DNA of 64,000 bases. It comes from Eurosta solidaginis (lineage: Eukaryota > Arthropoda > Insecta > Diptera > Tephritidae). Both the position numbers and the translations under genes were made by a program. The DNA is taken from positions 372,001 to 436,000 of the forward strand of contig NW_027136968.1 of NCBI RefSeq assembly GCF_040869045.1, given 5' to 3'. Of this stretch, positions 1 to 10,768 are shown in pieces. Within the stretch, counting starts at the first letter, position 1. Every line of letters starts with the position of its first letter. The notes under the pieces were generated by a model. That model was not told the origin of the DNA. It searched no databases and worked only from the letters and a program-made list of their open reading frames with translations.

Positions 1-144
1 CACAGCCATTGTGCGCCCGATTCTTCTTTATGGTGCCTTGGTCTGGTGGCCTGCATTAGCTAAAAGTACCTATCTTAAAATGCTTCAAAAGGTGCAATGG
101 AGTTCGGAGTTCTGAGTTACCGGGGCTCTCGGCTCCACTCCAGA
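1..144 (+). pseudogene. LOA-type LINE reverse transcriptase C-terminal fragment
   Basis: The window opens inside the region just after the RT catalytic core of a LOA-type LINE. The frame from base 2 reads TAIVRPILLYGALVWW, a signature of the post-RT segment, and runs to an in-frame TGA at 113-115. The same segment occurs at 11091-11232, where that codon is still open, so this copy carries a nonsense change. At about 145 it switches abruptly into the satellite leader (attccgttacatacatac), the same junction as at 11232. The fragment therefore belongs to a repeated LINE-satellite module rather than to an independent insertion. Its upstream part lies outside the window. Confidence 0.75.
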
Positions 145-1533
145 TTCCGTTACATACATACATGGATACATAGATAGATACAGGGCAAGATAATTAAAGC
201 GTGTTAAAAAGGGCTCCAGTATGCTCTTTCGTAGATGTGCCATGCATCCACTTCTATCAATAATAAAGAAATGCGTTTTTCGCATTATGTGCAAGGTCTC
301 AAATCTATGGCCATTTGGGGTGGTCATAAGTTCAATTGACCATATGTGCCTTAACCTTATGTCACCCCACCATCACATTATTGCACTGCCACCGAGCGTT
401 GATACGTGTGCAAAGTTTTAATCAAACTTATGGCCATTCAAGGTGGTAATAAGGCCAATTGATCTTATGGCCGTTGACCTTATGTCACCACACCATCACA
501 TTAATGCGCTGTCATCGAACCTTGATACGTGTGCAAAGTTTCAATTAAACTTATGGCCATTCAAAGTGGTAATAAGGCCAATCGAACTTTTGGCCGTTGA
601 CCTTATGTCACCGCACCATCACACCAACAATTCAATGTATCAATTTGTCATCGAGCCTGGATACGTGTGCAAAGTTTCAATCAAACTTATGGTAATTCAA
701 AGTGGTAATAAGGCCAATTGACCTTATGGCCGTTGACCTTATGTCACCACACCATCACATTAATGCATTGTCATCGGTCCTTGTTACGTATGAAAAGTCT
801 CAAATTAATCAGACTTCTAGAAACCGGTGAAAATTACGCTCAAAAATTCTGTTACATAGATACAGGCCGAGCTAATGAAAGCGCGTTAATAAAGGAATGC
901 GCTTTTCGCATTATCTGCAAGGTTTCAAATCTATGGCCATTCAAAGTGGTAATAAGGCCAATTGACCTTACGGCCGTGGACCTTATGTCACCACGCCATC
1001 ACATTAATGCACTGTCATCGAACCTTGATACGTGTGCAAAGTTTCAATTAAACTTATGGCCCTTAAAAGTGGTAATAAGGCCAATTGACCTTTTGGCCGT
1101 AGACCTTATATCACCACACCATCACACTAATGCATTGTCATCTAGCCTTGATACGTGTGCAAAGTTTCAATCAAACTTATGGCCATTCAAAGTGGTAATA
1201 AGGCCAATTAACCTTATGGCCGTTGACCTTATGTCACCGCACCATCACATTAATGCATTGTCATCGAGCCTTGAAACGTGTGCAAAGTTTCAATCAAACT
1301 TATGACCATTCAAAGTGGTAATAAGGCCAATTGACCTTATGGCTGTTGGCCTTATGTCACCACACCATCACATTAATGCATTGTCATCGAGCCTTGATAC
1401 GTGTGCAAAATTTCAATCAAACTTATGGCCATTCAAAGTGGTAATAAGGCCAATTGACCTTATGGCCGTTGACCTTATATCACCACACCATCACATTAAT
1501 GCATTGTCATCGGTCCTTGATACGTATGCAAAG
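145..1533 (+). repeat. 123-bp higher-order satellite, array 1
   Basis: Tandem monomers of 123 bp, for example starting at 1144, 1267 and 1390. Each contains the pieces gatacgtgtgcaaagtttca, ggtaataaggccaattgacc and caccacaccatcacattaa. Monomer runs begin with a distinct leader (gggctccagtatgctctttc, then a run ending caaggtttcaaatctatggcc). They end with a variant monomer (cggtccttgatacgtatgc) followed by a linker containing cttctagaaaccggtgaaaa and gatacaggccaagctaataa. A second leader/linker passes through at about 785-935, so the array is organised in higher-order units. Because 123 is divisible by 3 and one frame of the monomer lacks stops, long reading frames appear; I regard them as by-products. 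Confidence 0.93.
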
Positions 1534-4358
1534 AGTCCAGAGATTTTATGGCAGCTTGGCTGTCGCTGAAGATAAAAATTTCTTTGCCGACATTGTATGT
1601 CCCTATCCTAGCTGCGGCTTCCATTATGGCTGCAACTTCTGCCTGGAATACACTGCAGTGGTCGGGTAGTCTGAATGAGAGCTGGAGGTCAAGGTCCCTT
1701 GAGTATACTCCACCTCCAACTCTACCGTTTAGCTTGGAGCCGTCCGTGTATATGGAAATGCAAGGCACTTATCCGACTCCGTCCAGTCATCCCTCCTGGG
1801 TATGTTTATCTTAAATTTGGTTTCCGCAACTGTTGTGGTCGCTCAGCGATCCGTACTAGGAGGGATAAAACTGTATTTGTTTAGTATACTTGAGTGCCCT
1901 GTGGTCTTGTTGTTCCAACACGACAACTCGCTTAGACGCAGGGCTGACGTTGCCGCTGCTCGATGACCAGCCAGATCCAATGGAAGGATGTCAAGAATGA
2001 CCTGAAGAGCTTCGCTAGGCGTTCTTCTTAAATCCCCGCTTATGCTTACCATGCTTGATCTGTGGACTTTACCCAAAAAGTTTAGGTTTGACGCCTTGCT
2101 CAAGGCTGGCCACCATACGACTACCCCATACAGCAGTATGGGTCTGATAATCGCGGTATAAATTCATCTGCATATGTTGGGGGGAGTCCCCATTTTTTGC
2201 CAATGGCTCCTTTACACGTATATAATGCAATGTACGCTTTCTTTTGTCGCTGAATAACGTTGTCCTTCCAGTTCAGCTTTTTGTCTAAAACTACGCCTAG
2301 AAATTTGGCTTTATCTGCCAGGCTTAGGCGCACCCCATTTAGTTATGGTAGGTTCAACGATGGTATTTTGTATCGTTTGGTATATAAGACAAGCTCTATT
2401 TTATCGCATTTGACGCTGAGTCAATATCGGGAAGCCCACAGGGAAACCTCTTGCAATGCTACCTGCATCAAGTCGCATAAAGTTTGAGGGAACTTGCCTC
2501 TGTAGACAATCGCTTGGTCATCAGCATATGCCACGACCTTCCCGCTCCCCCAACTAGTATCTCTTAATAGCGAGTTTACCGTTAGGTTCCATAGTAAAGG
2601 CGAAAGGACACCACCCTGGGGCGTGCGCCTTGCGACATATCGTGTTATATCAACCTTCCCCAGTGAGGAAAGCACTTTCCTTCCCCTGAGCAGTTGATCA
2701 ATCAGTCCCACTAGGGGTCTATTTACGTCCAGATCAGTTAAAGCATTGTTAACGGCATCTGGACTTATATTGTTGAATGCTCCTTCAATGTCTAGGAAGG
2801 CCACAAGGCAGTAATCCTTTTCGAACAAGGATGTTTCTATAGTAGAGACTAGGCTGTGTAGCGCAGTCTCCGCAGATTTACCTTTGGTGTACGCGTGGTG
2901 ATAGCCCGAAATGAGATTCCTATCAATGCTTGTAGTGAGAAAATCGCTAACTATTCTCTCTATGGTATTGAGTACGAAGGATGAAAGACTGATAGGTCTG
3001 TAGTCCTTCGGCTCGTAGTGAGTGGCTTTGCCTGCCTTAGGAATGAATATGACCGTGGCGCTCCTCCATGCACACGGAATATAGTTCATAGTCAAACAAG
3101 CGGTATATATGTGCCGCAGCCAGTTGACTGATAACTCCAAAGAGTAGATAAGTTGAGCGGGTACAATCCCGTCTGGTCCAGCAGCCTTAAAAGGTTTAAA
3201 ACTTTTGACTGCCCCCCTCACCCTCTCCTCAGTGATGGGTATATTCACAGCTTGGTTTACTACAGGTACTTCCGGTGCGTTGGTCATATTTCCCGGGAAA
3301 TGTATGTCCAGGAGCAGCTCTAGAGTTTCCCCTTCTGTGCTGGTCCAGGTACCATTCGGTCCCCGCAGAAAGCTATTAGCTGTTTGGTCTTAGAAATCAC
3401 ATTGTGACCCTTTATCAAAGAATTTGGCTTTGTTAAACTGTTCTCTACAGGATTTACGAAGTAGGTCCAGATCACGCGGCCACCAGTGAGGTTTACGCTT
3501 ACCGTGTGGTTTTGGCAATGGACAGGCCTGTTCTAAGGCATTTTTTGAATGCCGATGTGAAGGTTTCTACCAGACCCTTTAGCTCCATCGTTGATGAGAG
3601 GCTTTGTGGGGGCAGTTCTGGCAGTTCTCTTGCTAACAGCTCATTATGTGTTCTCAGTTTGTATTACGTGGGTTACGTCTCACAATGGGCTGATCGACGA
3701 AGAACTCTAACATTACTTCAATATACCGGTGGTATGAAGAGGAATGTTCCTCAAAAACACGCCATTTTTTAACCCACCCATAAACGCTTTCGCTACAAAT
3801 AGTGAGGTCAATAACCTCTCTACGGTTTTTAGTAGTAAAAGTTGGTTCATTTCCTACATTGCAAACTAAAAGGTTAGTTGTTAAAAGGTACTCAAAAAGT
3901 GACTCACCACGGGCGTTTATGTCGGAACTACCCCACTGCACGTGGTGGGCGTTTGCGTCTGCCCCGATTAGCAGAAGGCCTATGCTTGAGTCGGCCACCA
4001 GATCCTTTACCGTCTTTTGCGGAGGAGGTTCCTCTGCGTCGTACGGCATATAAACGGAGGCTAGCGTTAATTGGGTGCCTCCGCTTGCCAAGCTGTCCGC
4101 TGTAACGTCACCATTGCTATAATTAGGTAAGAGATAGATATATAGCTCAGACTTTACTAAAATGCATGTTCTCACTTTACCTTCATCTGCAGCTCGGATG
4201 AACTTAAACCCAATGGCCCCCAGTCCGCAAATCCTTGAGTTGTTCACCCAGGGTTCTTGGATAAGGACCACTTCGACGTCGCCTTTAGAAAGGCGACTGA
4301 TGAGAGTAGCCGAGCCTGCCTTACTTTTGTGCAGGTTTATCTGGAGCAACCTCAGCAT
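1534..4358 (-). pseudogene. LOA-1 ORF2 (endonuclease, reverse transcriptase, RNase H), broken
   Basis: From ATG 4358 the frame reads LLQINLHKSKAGSA, then VLIQEPW, GADANAHHVQWGS and VIDLTI, all motifs of an APE-type endonuclease. The expected SDH near its end reads SYH, a substitution at a catalytic Asp. A zinc-like WWPRDLDLLRK stretch follows in a shifted frame near 3450. RT runs 3287-2421 with AGPDG, YRPISLSSF, FLDIEGAFN, TPQGGVLSPLLW and the catalytic YADD. Post-RT pieces are at 2333-2121 and 2103-1843. RNase H begins TDGSK, with FQAE and SDSQAA, and is cut off at 1534 before its last catalytic residue. At least four frame changes are present. Confidence 0.85.
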
Positions 4359-6020
4359 GAGCTTGCTCAGACTCCCCTGCTTCCATCACCGTGATGCAGG
4401 GATCCTCTCCGTCGCTATTCAGCAGAGCATCCTCCATCGACAAATTGCCCAGAGCCCCTGTGCAATTTGCCGTGGCGGAAACCAGGCTTTCGGCGTCGGA
4501 GATTTCCGCTTCCTCTTCGGGTGCCTCAATGTCCATGTCCAAAGAGGCACTCGAAAGGGATGCGCGCTGTGCGTACCTACGGTATACGTGAATTACGACC
4601 TCGCCGAGGCCGTAAAACACTCTTCCTTTGCTCCGTCTAAGGGGCTCGAGAGCTTCCTTATTCAGGGCTAACACGACCTGTCTCTTAGGTCCTACAGCGT
4701 CATCGACTTGGATGACACTCCAGTCCTGCGTTGGGAGAGCCGGGTTCATCAGTTGCAGCATCCTGAGAATTCTCTCAGGTTCTGCTGGAACCCATGCCCT
4801 GTCCCTTGGCCGAGCCGGAATGTCCTTCCAGTCGACGACCTCGATAATCGCCCCGGGATAGACTTGTCCCAGCTTTGCGGCTGCTGCCTTGTACAGCGCA
4901 ACAGAACTTGCGTCCTCGCAAGCGAGTACCTTGATTTGGCCCTGGTACCATCCTGCATCAGAACCTCGCGGCGGAATACCCGGAGACTCCATCAGCACGT
5001 CGAGAACGGCGTTACCGATTTCATTCCGGACGTACGGCCACTGGTCTTTAGGGATTGCACCACGGTCATTCCCTCGGTCCAGGATTCCTATAAGGATCCG
5101 GCCCTTGGCTACCTCGGCAAAGCTGGGTTTGGCTACCGCGGGGTGAATCTGGTGCCTTTTTGGCGGTGGTTTAATATCCTCATCGGGCCTTTGACGCTTA
5201 TATGGGGTTGCGCTTGTTGGCAGAGAACCCCGAAAATTCGGCAGTAGAGCTCGCGCCCTTTCCATCGAATTCGTGGCGTTCTCTGACAGCGTTTCCAGCG
5301 GAACGCCCTCATACCTTTGACAGGACTTTTGCAGCCCTTCTCTTGTTCCTGTGGAACGATCTCTTGTGGGACTCTTCTTGAGAAGGGGTCCAGCCCGTTG
5401 TTGCGCTCGCGGTCGTACCCCCGGATGATATCTTCTTTATGGCTCCGTTCTCCTTTGGCTCAGTGTGCCCAGATCGTGGGACCCTGTCACAGCCGTGGGG
5501 AGAACAGACGCCGTACCGGCGTCAGACGGGCGCCCAGCATCAGCAGGCGCGTCAGTATTCGCCGTCGCCAGCGCAACTACCTTCGCCGCCATACTGGTGC
5601 TTGCCCCGTCCGATCACCTAAGACTGTGTTGACTGAGGTTGCCCTCTTGTCGTCCATGCGGAGCCGACCCGTCGTTTCCAACGCAGTCACTCCCCCGGTT
5701 AAAGTAGCTGTTGCGGTCTCGTTTTCCCTTGGCTCGGAGTGGCCAGGTCCAGAGGCCCCAGCCACAGCCGTGGGAAAAATGGTTGCCGTTCCAGCGCTTG
5801 GTCGGTGTCCGGCAACACCAGGCGCGTCAGGGTTCGCCGTTGCCAGCGCAACTCCCTTCGCCGCCATACTATTTTCGACCCCCACCAAGTCGCTCTTCCC
5901 TTTAGCATTGGTAGCTTTGGTAGCCCTCCTTAGTTCACTAGGGCGTATGGATACCAATGCTGTTGTCCTTCTCCCTGTGGAGGAGGACGAAGTATCTTTT
6001 TGCTTGTTTTTTTTATTCAT
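4321..6020 (-). pseudogene. LOA-1 ORF1 (DUF4780-type gag-like protein), frameshifted
   Basis: The start is the ATG at 6020, preceded on the minus strand by cggtcgtacgaacaag, nearly the same leader as in front of LOA-2 ORF1. The N-terminal 147 codons (to 5577) are Ser/Thr/Ala-rich with a basic start. The reading then changes frame before a second block from 5265 to 4321. That block has a nuclear-signal-like basic patch (KRQRPDE, PPPKRHQ) and SFAEVAKGR. It then has the region I assign to DUF4780 (DAGWYQGQIKVLACEDA, WVPAEPERIL, PTQDWSV). The tail is acidic. The role is RNA binding and RNP formation by family analogy. The stop at 4321 lies inside ORF2, giving a 38-nt overlap. Confidence 0.8.
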
Positions 6021-6040
6021 CTTGTTCGTACGACCGTAGT

Positions 6041-6157
6041 TACTTAAATTTTATTATAATTTCATTTTGAGGTGATTAAGTATAAAGGATTGTTTGACCT
6101 TCTACTACTGTTATATAAACCCTTTTTAATTGAAAATTATTTTCTATTTTTTAGTTA
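6041..6157. repeat. Foldback-element arm (right-arm orientation)
   Basis: Matches the right arm of the complete foldback element at 10560-10768 (ttataatttcattttgaggt; ttgaaaattattttctattt). It lacks both the inner palindrome centre and the outer tip. It touches the LOA-1 5' end on one side and satellite on the other. Confidence 0.8.
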
Positions 6158-6432
6158 GGCAATCTGAGGGTGATTCGGGTTAATGCATTGTCATCGAGCC
6201 CTGATACGTGTGCAAAATTTCAATCAAACTTATGGCCATTCAAAGTGGGAATAAGGCCAATTGACCTTATGGCCGTTGACCTTATGTCACCACACCATCA
6301 CATTAATGCATTGTCATCGGTCCTTGATACGTATGCAAAGTTTCAAATTAATCATACTTCTAGAAACCGGTGAAAATTAAGCTCAAAGATTCCCTTACAT
6401 AGATACAGGCCAAGCTAATAAAAACGTGTTAA
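6158..6432 (+). repeat. 123-bp satellite, array 2 (short)
   Basis: About one and a half 123-bp monomers plus the standard linker (cttctagaaaccggtgaaaa; gatacaggccaagctaataa). It lies between two foldback arms that point toward each other (6041-6157 and 6433-6612). Confidence 0.85.
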
Positions 6433-6612
6433 ATAAATAACAGTTAAAAAAACCTAAAAAAACACACTTTTATAGCTAACCGAACTAAAAAATAGAAAAT
6501 AATTTTCAATTAAAAAGAGTTTATATAACAGTAGTAGGAAGTCAAACAATCCTTTATAGTTAATCACCTCAAAATGAAATTATAATAAAATTTAAGTTAT
6601 TAACAGAACAAT
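6433..6612. repeat. Foldback-element arm (left-arm orientation)
   Basis: Same sequence as the left arm at 10285-10490 (ttatagctaaccgaactaaa; ttaatcacctcaaaatgaaa), ending at ttaacagaacaat. Together with 6041-6157 it forms an inverted pair around a satellite piece. Confidence 0.82.
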
Positions 6613-6616
6613 ATAA

Positions 6617-6847
6617 ATCGAGGAAGGGATAGAAAAATTGAAAAGAGTTTTGAACGTTGGTGAGAAACATGGCATACAGTTTAAATGGAAAAAATGTAAT
6701 TTTTTGCAAAGGAGTGTCGATTTTTTAGGATATGTCATAAAAAATAGCACAATTCAACCATCGGAAGAGAAGACAAAAGCAATAAAAAATTATCCAATGC
6801 CAAGGGACCGAAAAGCGATAGAGAGGTTCTTAGGGTGCTCAGGAAAA
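6617..6847 (+). pseudogene. Gypsy-type LTR retrotransposon RT fragment
   Basis: About 75 codons without an initiating ATG. They contain VGEKHGIQFKWKKCNF, DFLGYVI, IQPSEEKTKAI and AIERFLG. These match the region after the RT catalytic loop in Ty3/Gypsy pol (thumb region through the conserved FLG). Nothing of the remaining pol is attached. The end overlaps the start of the direct repeat at 6838. This piece is unlike the Gypsy copy at 49.1-58.3 kb, so it is probably a different family. Confidence 0.7.
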
Positions 6848-7345
6848 AACTATTAAATTAACGTAGTAGTTTCTAAAAACAATCGTCGTCTTCTCGTGAA
6901 CTTGAAAACGTAAATTTAAAATACGAGAATTTAAAATATGAAATATTAAAAATATGATATGCTTTTTTACAACATTCAAATAAATAATAATTAGTTTTAA
7001 AATAAATATATAAATGTAAAAATGTAATACAAACAAGGAATTGAAATAAACTATGTTACAAAATGTAGGAACGGATAACACTGAGCATAGAAACACTGTG
7101 CATTTAGATAGAAAAGCAACACGCTCAGGAAAAAACTATTAAATTAACGTAGTAGTTTCTAAAAACAGTCGTCGTCTTCTCGTGAACTTGAAAACGTAAA
7201 TTTAAAATACGAGAATTTAAAATATGAAATATTAAGAATATGATATGCTTTTTTACAACATTCAAATAAATAATAATTAGTTTTAAAATAAATATATAAA
7301 TGTAAAAATGTAATACAAACAATGAATTGAAATAAACTATGTTAC
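6838..7345. repeat. Two-copy direct repeat, about 286-bp period, AT-rich
   Basis: The sequence beginning ctcaggaaaaaactattaaa occurs at 6838 and again at 7124, and the copies stay alike for roughly 220 bp. The 60-bp spacer (about 7064-7123) contains ggaacggataacactgagc. It could be a tandem duplication or two LTR remnants of the neighbouring Gypsy fragment; no TG/CA ends are clear. Minus-strand reading frames here are simply the AT-rich repeat read twice. Confidence 0.7.
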
Positions 7346-7400
7346 AAAATTGACAAAATTGTGAAGAATAAAACATTATTTGTGTAAACCCGACAAATAA

Positions 7401-7500
7401 ATTTTATATAAACTCTTTTTAATTGAAAATTATTTGCTATTTTTTAGTTCGGTTAGCTATAAAAGCGTTTTTTTTTTGGTTTTTTTAAACTATTATTTAT
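7401..7500. repeat. Foldback-element arm fragment (right-arm outer end)
   Basis: Contains ctctttttaattgaaaatta, tttttagttcggttagctat and the outer tip tttaaactattattt, as at 10668-10768. It sits directly before a LOA ORF1 fragment, as does the complete element at 10.3-10.8 kb. Confidence 0.75.
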
Positions 7501-7548
7501 TTCTAATTTTTTAGTTCAAGTCATTTTAAAAGTTTTAGTCGAGAGTGA

Positions 7549-8037
7549 TGAAACCTTGAAACGCCAGCGGGCCATGGATGAATCCAACCCCACGGCACCG
7601 AAAAGGGCCAAGACGCAGGGAGGCTGGACGCGGTCTTTCGCCGAAATTGCCAAGGGTCGGCAGATCATTGGCATTATAGACGAGAGCAGCGAAGATGGCA
7701 GGATCCCGAAACAACAGTGGAAGTGGATCGAGGCCGCGCTCGCTACGGTGACCGTTAAGGTTAAGAAAGACAACCCTGGTCCACAGCGATCTTACACCGA
7801 TGCAGGGTGGTTCCTGGGCAATGACAAGCTAATTGCCTGTGACGACGCCAGGTCGGTAAACCTCTATAGGGCCTCCGTAACGCTGATGTGGTATATCCGG
7901 GCGCGCGCCTCAAGGTAGTGGAGGCGCGTGATATCTCCTCACGACCACGGGCTAGAGCCTGGGTTCCAGTGACGCCAACGGACCCAGCTGACATCCTGGA
8001 GCCGCTCCAGGAGTACAACCCGCCACCTGTTTGGAAG
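7549..8037 (+). pseudogene. LOA-type ORF1 5' fragment (DUF4780-like)
   Basis: Reads KRQRAMDESNPTAPKRAK, then SFAEIAKGRQIIGI, DAGWFLGNDKLIACDDA and, after a frame change near 7890, WVPVTPTDPADILEPL. These are the same landmarks as LOA-1 ORF1, but the sequence is different, so it is a relative. It is cut at about 8037 just after NPPPVWK and joined to satellite. The copy at 10769 begins inside this segment (cagtgacgccaacggaccca) and is cut at the equivalent codon, so both derive from one deleted LINE form. Confidence 0.75.
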
Positions 8038-10284
8038 CTAATAACAGCGTGTTAAAAAGGGATCCAGTATGCTCTTTCGTAGATTTGCCTTGCATCCACT
8101 TCTATCATTAATAAAGGAATGCATTTTTCGCATTATGTGCAAGGTTTCAAATCTATGGTCATTTGGAGTGGTCATAAGTTGAATTGACTTTATGTCTGTT
8201 AACCTTATGTCACCCCACCATCACATTATTGCATTGTCATCGAGTCTTGTGGTAATAAGGCCAAGTGGTAATAAGGCTAATTGACCTTACGGCCGTTGAC
8301 CTTATGTCACCACACCATCACACTAATGCATTGTCATCGAGCCTTGATACTTGTGCAAAGTCTCAATCAAACTTATGGCCATTCAAAGTGGTAATAAGAC
8401 AAATTGACCTTATGGCCGTTGACCTTATGTCACCAAACCATCACATTAATGCATTGTCATCGAAGCTTGAAACGTGTGCAAAGTCTCAATCAAACTTATG
8501 GCCATTCAAAGTGGTAATAAAGCCAATTGACCTTATGGCCGTTGTCCTTATATCACCACACCATCACATTAATGCATTGTCATCGGTCCTTGATACGTAT
8601 GCAAAGTTTCTAATTAATCAGACTTCTAGAAACCGGTGAAAATTAACCTCAAAAATCCCGTTATATACATACATAGATAGATACAGGCCAAGCTAATAAA
8701 AACGTTTTAATTAATAAAAAAAAGGCTCCAGTATGCTCTTTCGTAGATGCGCCATGCAGCCACTTCTATCATTAATAAAGGAATGCGTTTTTGGCATTAT
8801 GTGCAAGTTTTCAAATCTATGGCCATTTTGGGTGGTCATAACTTCAATTGACCTTATGTCCGTTAACCTTATGTCACCCCACCATCACATTATTGCATTG
8901 TCATCGAGCCTTGATACGTGTGGAAAGTTTCAATCAAACTTATGGCCATTCAAAGTGGTCATAAGTTCAATTGACCTTATGTCCGTTAACCTTATGTCAC
9001 CCCACCATCACATTAATGCGTTGTTATCGAGCCTTGATACGTGTGCAAAGTTTCAATCAAACTTATGGCCATTCAAAGTGGTAATAAGGCCAATTGACCT
9101 TAAGGCCGTTGAATTTATGTCATCGAGCCTTGATACGTGTGCAAAGTTTCAATCAAACTTATAGCCATTTAAAGTGGTAGTAAGGCCAGTTGACCTTATG
9201 TCACCACACCATCACATTAATGAATTGCCATCGAGCCTTGATACGTGTGCAAATTTTCAATTAAACTAATGGCCATTCAAAGTGGTAATAAGGCCAATTG
9301 ACCTTATGGCCGTTGACCTTATGTCACCATAACATCTCATTAATGCATTGCCATCAACCCTTGATACGTGTGCAAAGTTTCAATCAAACTTATGGCCATT
9401 CAAAGTCCTAATAAGGCCAATTGACCTTATGGCCGTTGACCTTATGTCGCCAAACCATCACATTAATGCATTGTCATCGGGCCTTGATACGTATGCAAAG
9501 TTTCAAATGAATCAGACTTCTAGAAACTGGTGAAAATTAAGCTCAAAGATCCCGTTACATACATACATAGATAGATACAGGCCAAGCTAATAAAAACGTT
9601 TTAATTAATAAAAAAAGGGCTTCAGTATGCTCTTTCGTATATGTGCCATGCATCCACTTCTATCATTAATAAAGGAATGCGTTTTTCGCATTATGTGCAA
9701 GGTTTCAAATCTATGGCCATTTGGGGTGGTCATAAGTTAAATTGACCTTATGCCCGTTAACCTTATGTTACCCCACCATAACATTATTGCATTGTCATCG
9801 GGCCTTGATACGTGTGCAAAGTTTCAATCAAACTTATGGTCATTCAAAGTGGTAATAAGACCAATTGACCTTATGGCCGTTGACCTTATGTCACCACACC
9901 ATCACGTTAATGCACTGTCATCGAGCCTTGATACGTGTGCAAAGTTTCAATCAAAATTATGCCCATTCAAAGTGGTAATAAGGCCAATTGACCTTATAAC
10001 CGCTGACAATATGTCATCACACCATCACATTAATGCATTGTCATCGAGCCTTGATACGTGTGCAAAGTTTCAATCCAACTTATGGCCATTCAAAGTGGTA
10101 ATAAGGCCAATTGACCTTATGGCCGTTAATCTTATGTCACCACACCATCACATTAACGCATTGTCATCGGTTCTTGATACGTACGCAAAGTTTCAAATTA
10201 ATCATACTTCTAGAAACCGGTGAAAATTAAGCTCAAAGATTCCGTTACATAGATACAGGTCAAGCTAATAAAAGCGTGTTAAAT
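8038..10284 (+). repeat. 123-bp higher-order satellite, array 3
   Basis: Three successive higher-order units. Leaders begin near 8060, 8728 and 9620, each with gggctccagtatgctctttc or a close variant. Each unit has several 123-bp monomers and a terminal variant monomer plus linker. Monomer number differs between units, so length variation comes from monomer gain and loss. The array ends at the foldback element. Confidence 0.93.
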
Positions 10285-10768
10285 AAATAATAGTTTAAAA
10301 AAACTATAAAAACACGCTTTTATAGCTAACCGAACTAAAAAATATACAATAATTTTCAATTAAAAAGAGTTTATATAACAGTAGTAGAAGGTCAAAAAAT
10401 TCTTTATAGTTAATCACCTCAAAATGAAATTATAATAAAATTTAAGTTATTAACAGAACAATTTAATTCACAGTAAAAAGCGTGGGGTGCATTTGACTAC
10501 ATTTCATATCCTTCCTCTCAAATAGTTGCCAATAGAATAATTGTAACATTCAATATCAAGCACCCCACGCTTTTTACTGTGAATTAAATTATTCTGTTAA
10601 TAACTTAAATTTTTTTATAATTTCATTTTGAGGTGATTAATTATAAAGGATTGTTTGACCTTCTACTACTGTTATATAAACTCTTTTTAATTGAAAATTA
10701 TTTTCTATTTTTTAGTTCGGTTAGCTATAAAAGCGTGTTTTTTTTTAGTTTTTTTAAACTATTATTTC
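10285..10768. mobile_element. Complete foldback (long inverted repeat) element
   Basis: The left arm 10285-10490 and right arm 10560-10768 are near-perfect inverted repeats of about 206 bp, separated by a 69-bp spacer. The outer end is aaataatagtttaaaaaaac and the inner end cagtaaaaagcgtggggtgc with its complement. No coding capacity is present. It resembles a foldback transposon or long-TIR MITE, but I see no target duplication. At its left tip, agctaataaaagcgtgtt (from the satellite linker) and aacacgcttttatagct form another inverted pair. The element and satellite may therefore share ancestry. Confidence 0.8.

Larger units (their letters stand above)
1534..6040 (-). mobile_element. LOA-1: LOA-type non-LTR retrotransposon, decayed, 3'-truncated
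   Basis: This minus-strand LINE has ORF1 (6020 to 4321) overlapping ORF2 (4358 to about 1534). The order of domains is DUF4780-like ORF1, AP-endonuclease, RT, then RNase H, the arrangement of LOA-clade elements. The element stops inside RNase H at 1534, where the satellite begins, so the 3' end is missing. This is the opposite of usual LINE 5' truncation and points to a later rearrangement. The 5' end at about 6040 abuts a foldback arm. No target-site duplication is visible. Both ORFs carry frameshifts, so it cannot move on its own. Confidence 0.85.

Noticed and set aside
443..1569. Long plus-strand reading frames with HHH-containing repeats as a repetitive protein
   Set aside because: They arise from a stop-free frame of a 123-bp satellite; starts, ends and copy number vary and linkers interrupt them.
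5317..6039. Plus-strand 240-codon gene
   Set aside because: It is the antisense of the Ala/Thr-rich LOA-1 ORF1 N-terminus and matches nothing in its own right.
6839..7376. Two paralogous minus-strand hydrophobic proteins
   Set aside because: Identical AT-rich direct repeats read in the same frame.
8265..8640. Hammerhead ribozyme in the satellite, as in some animal satellites
   Set aside because: No CUGANGA on either strand of the monomer; gaaac alone is not enough.
8038..10284. CRISPR-like array
   Set aside because: Repeats are directly adjacent 123-bp monomers without unique spacers, in a eukaryotic context.
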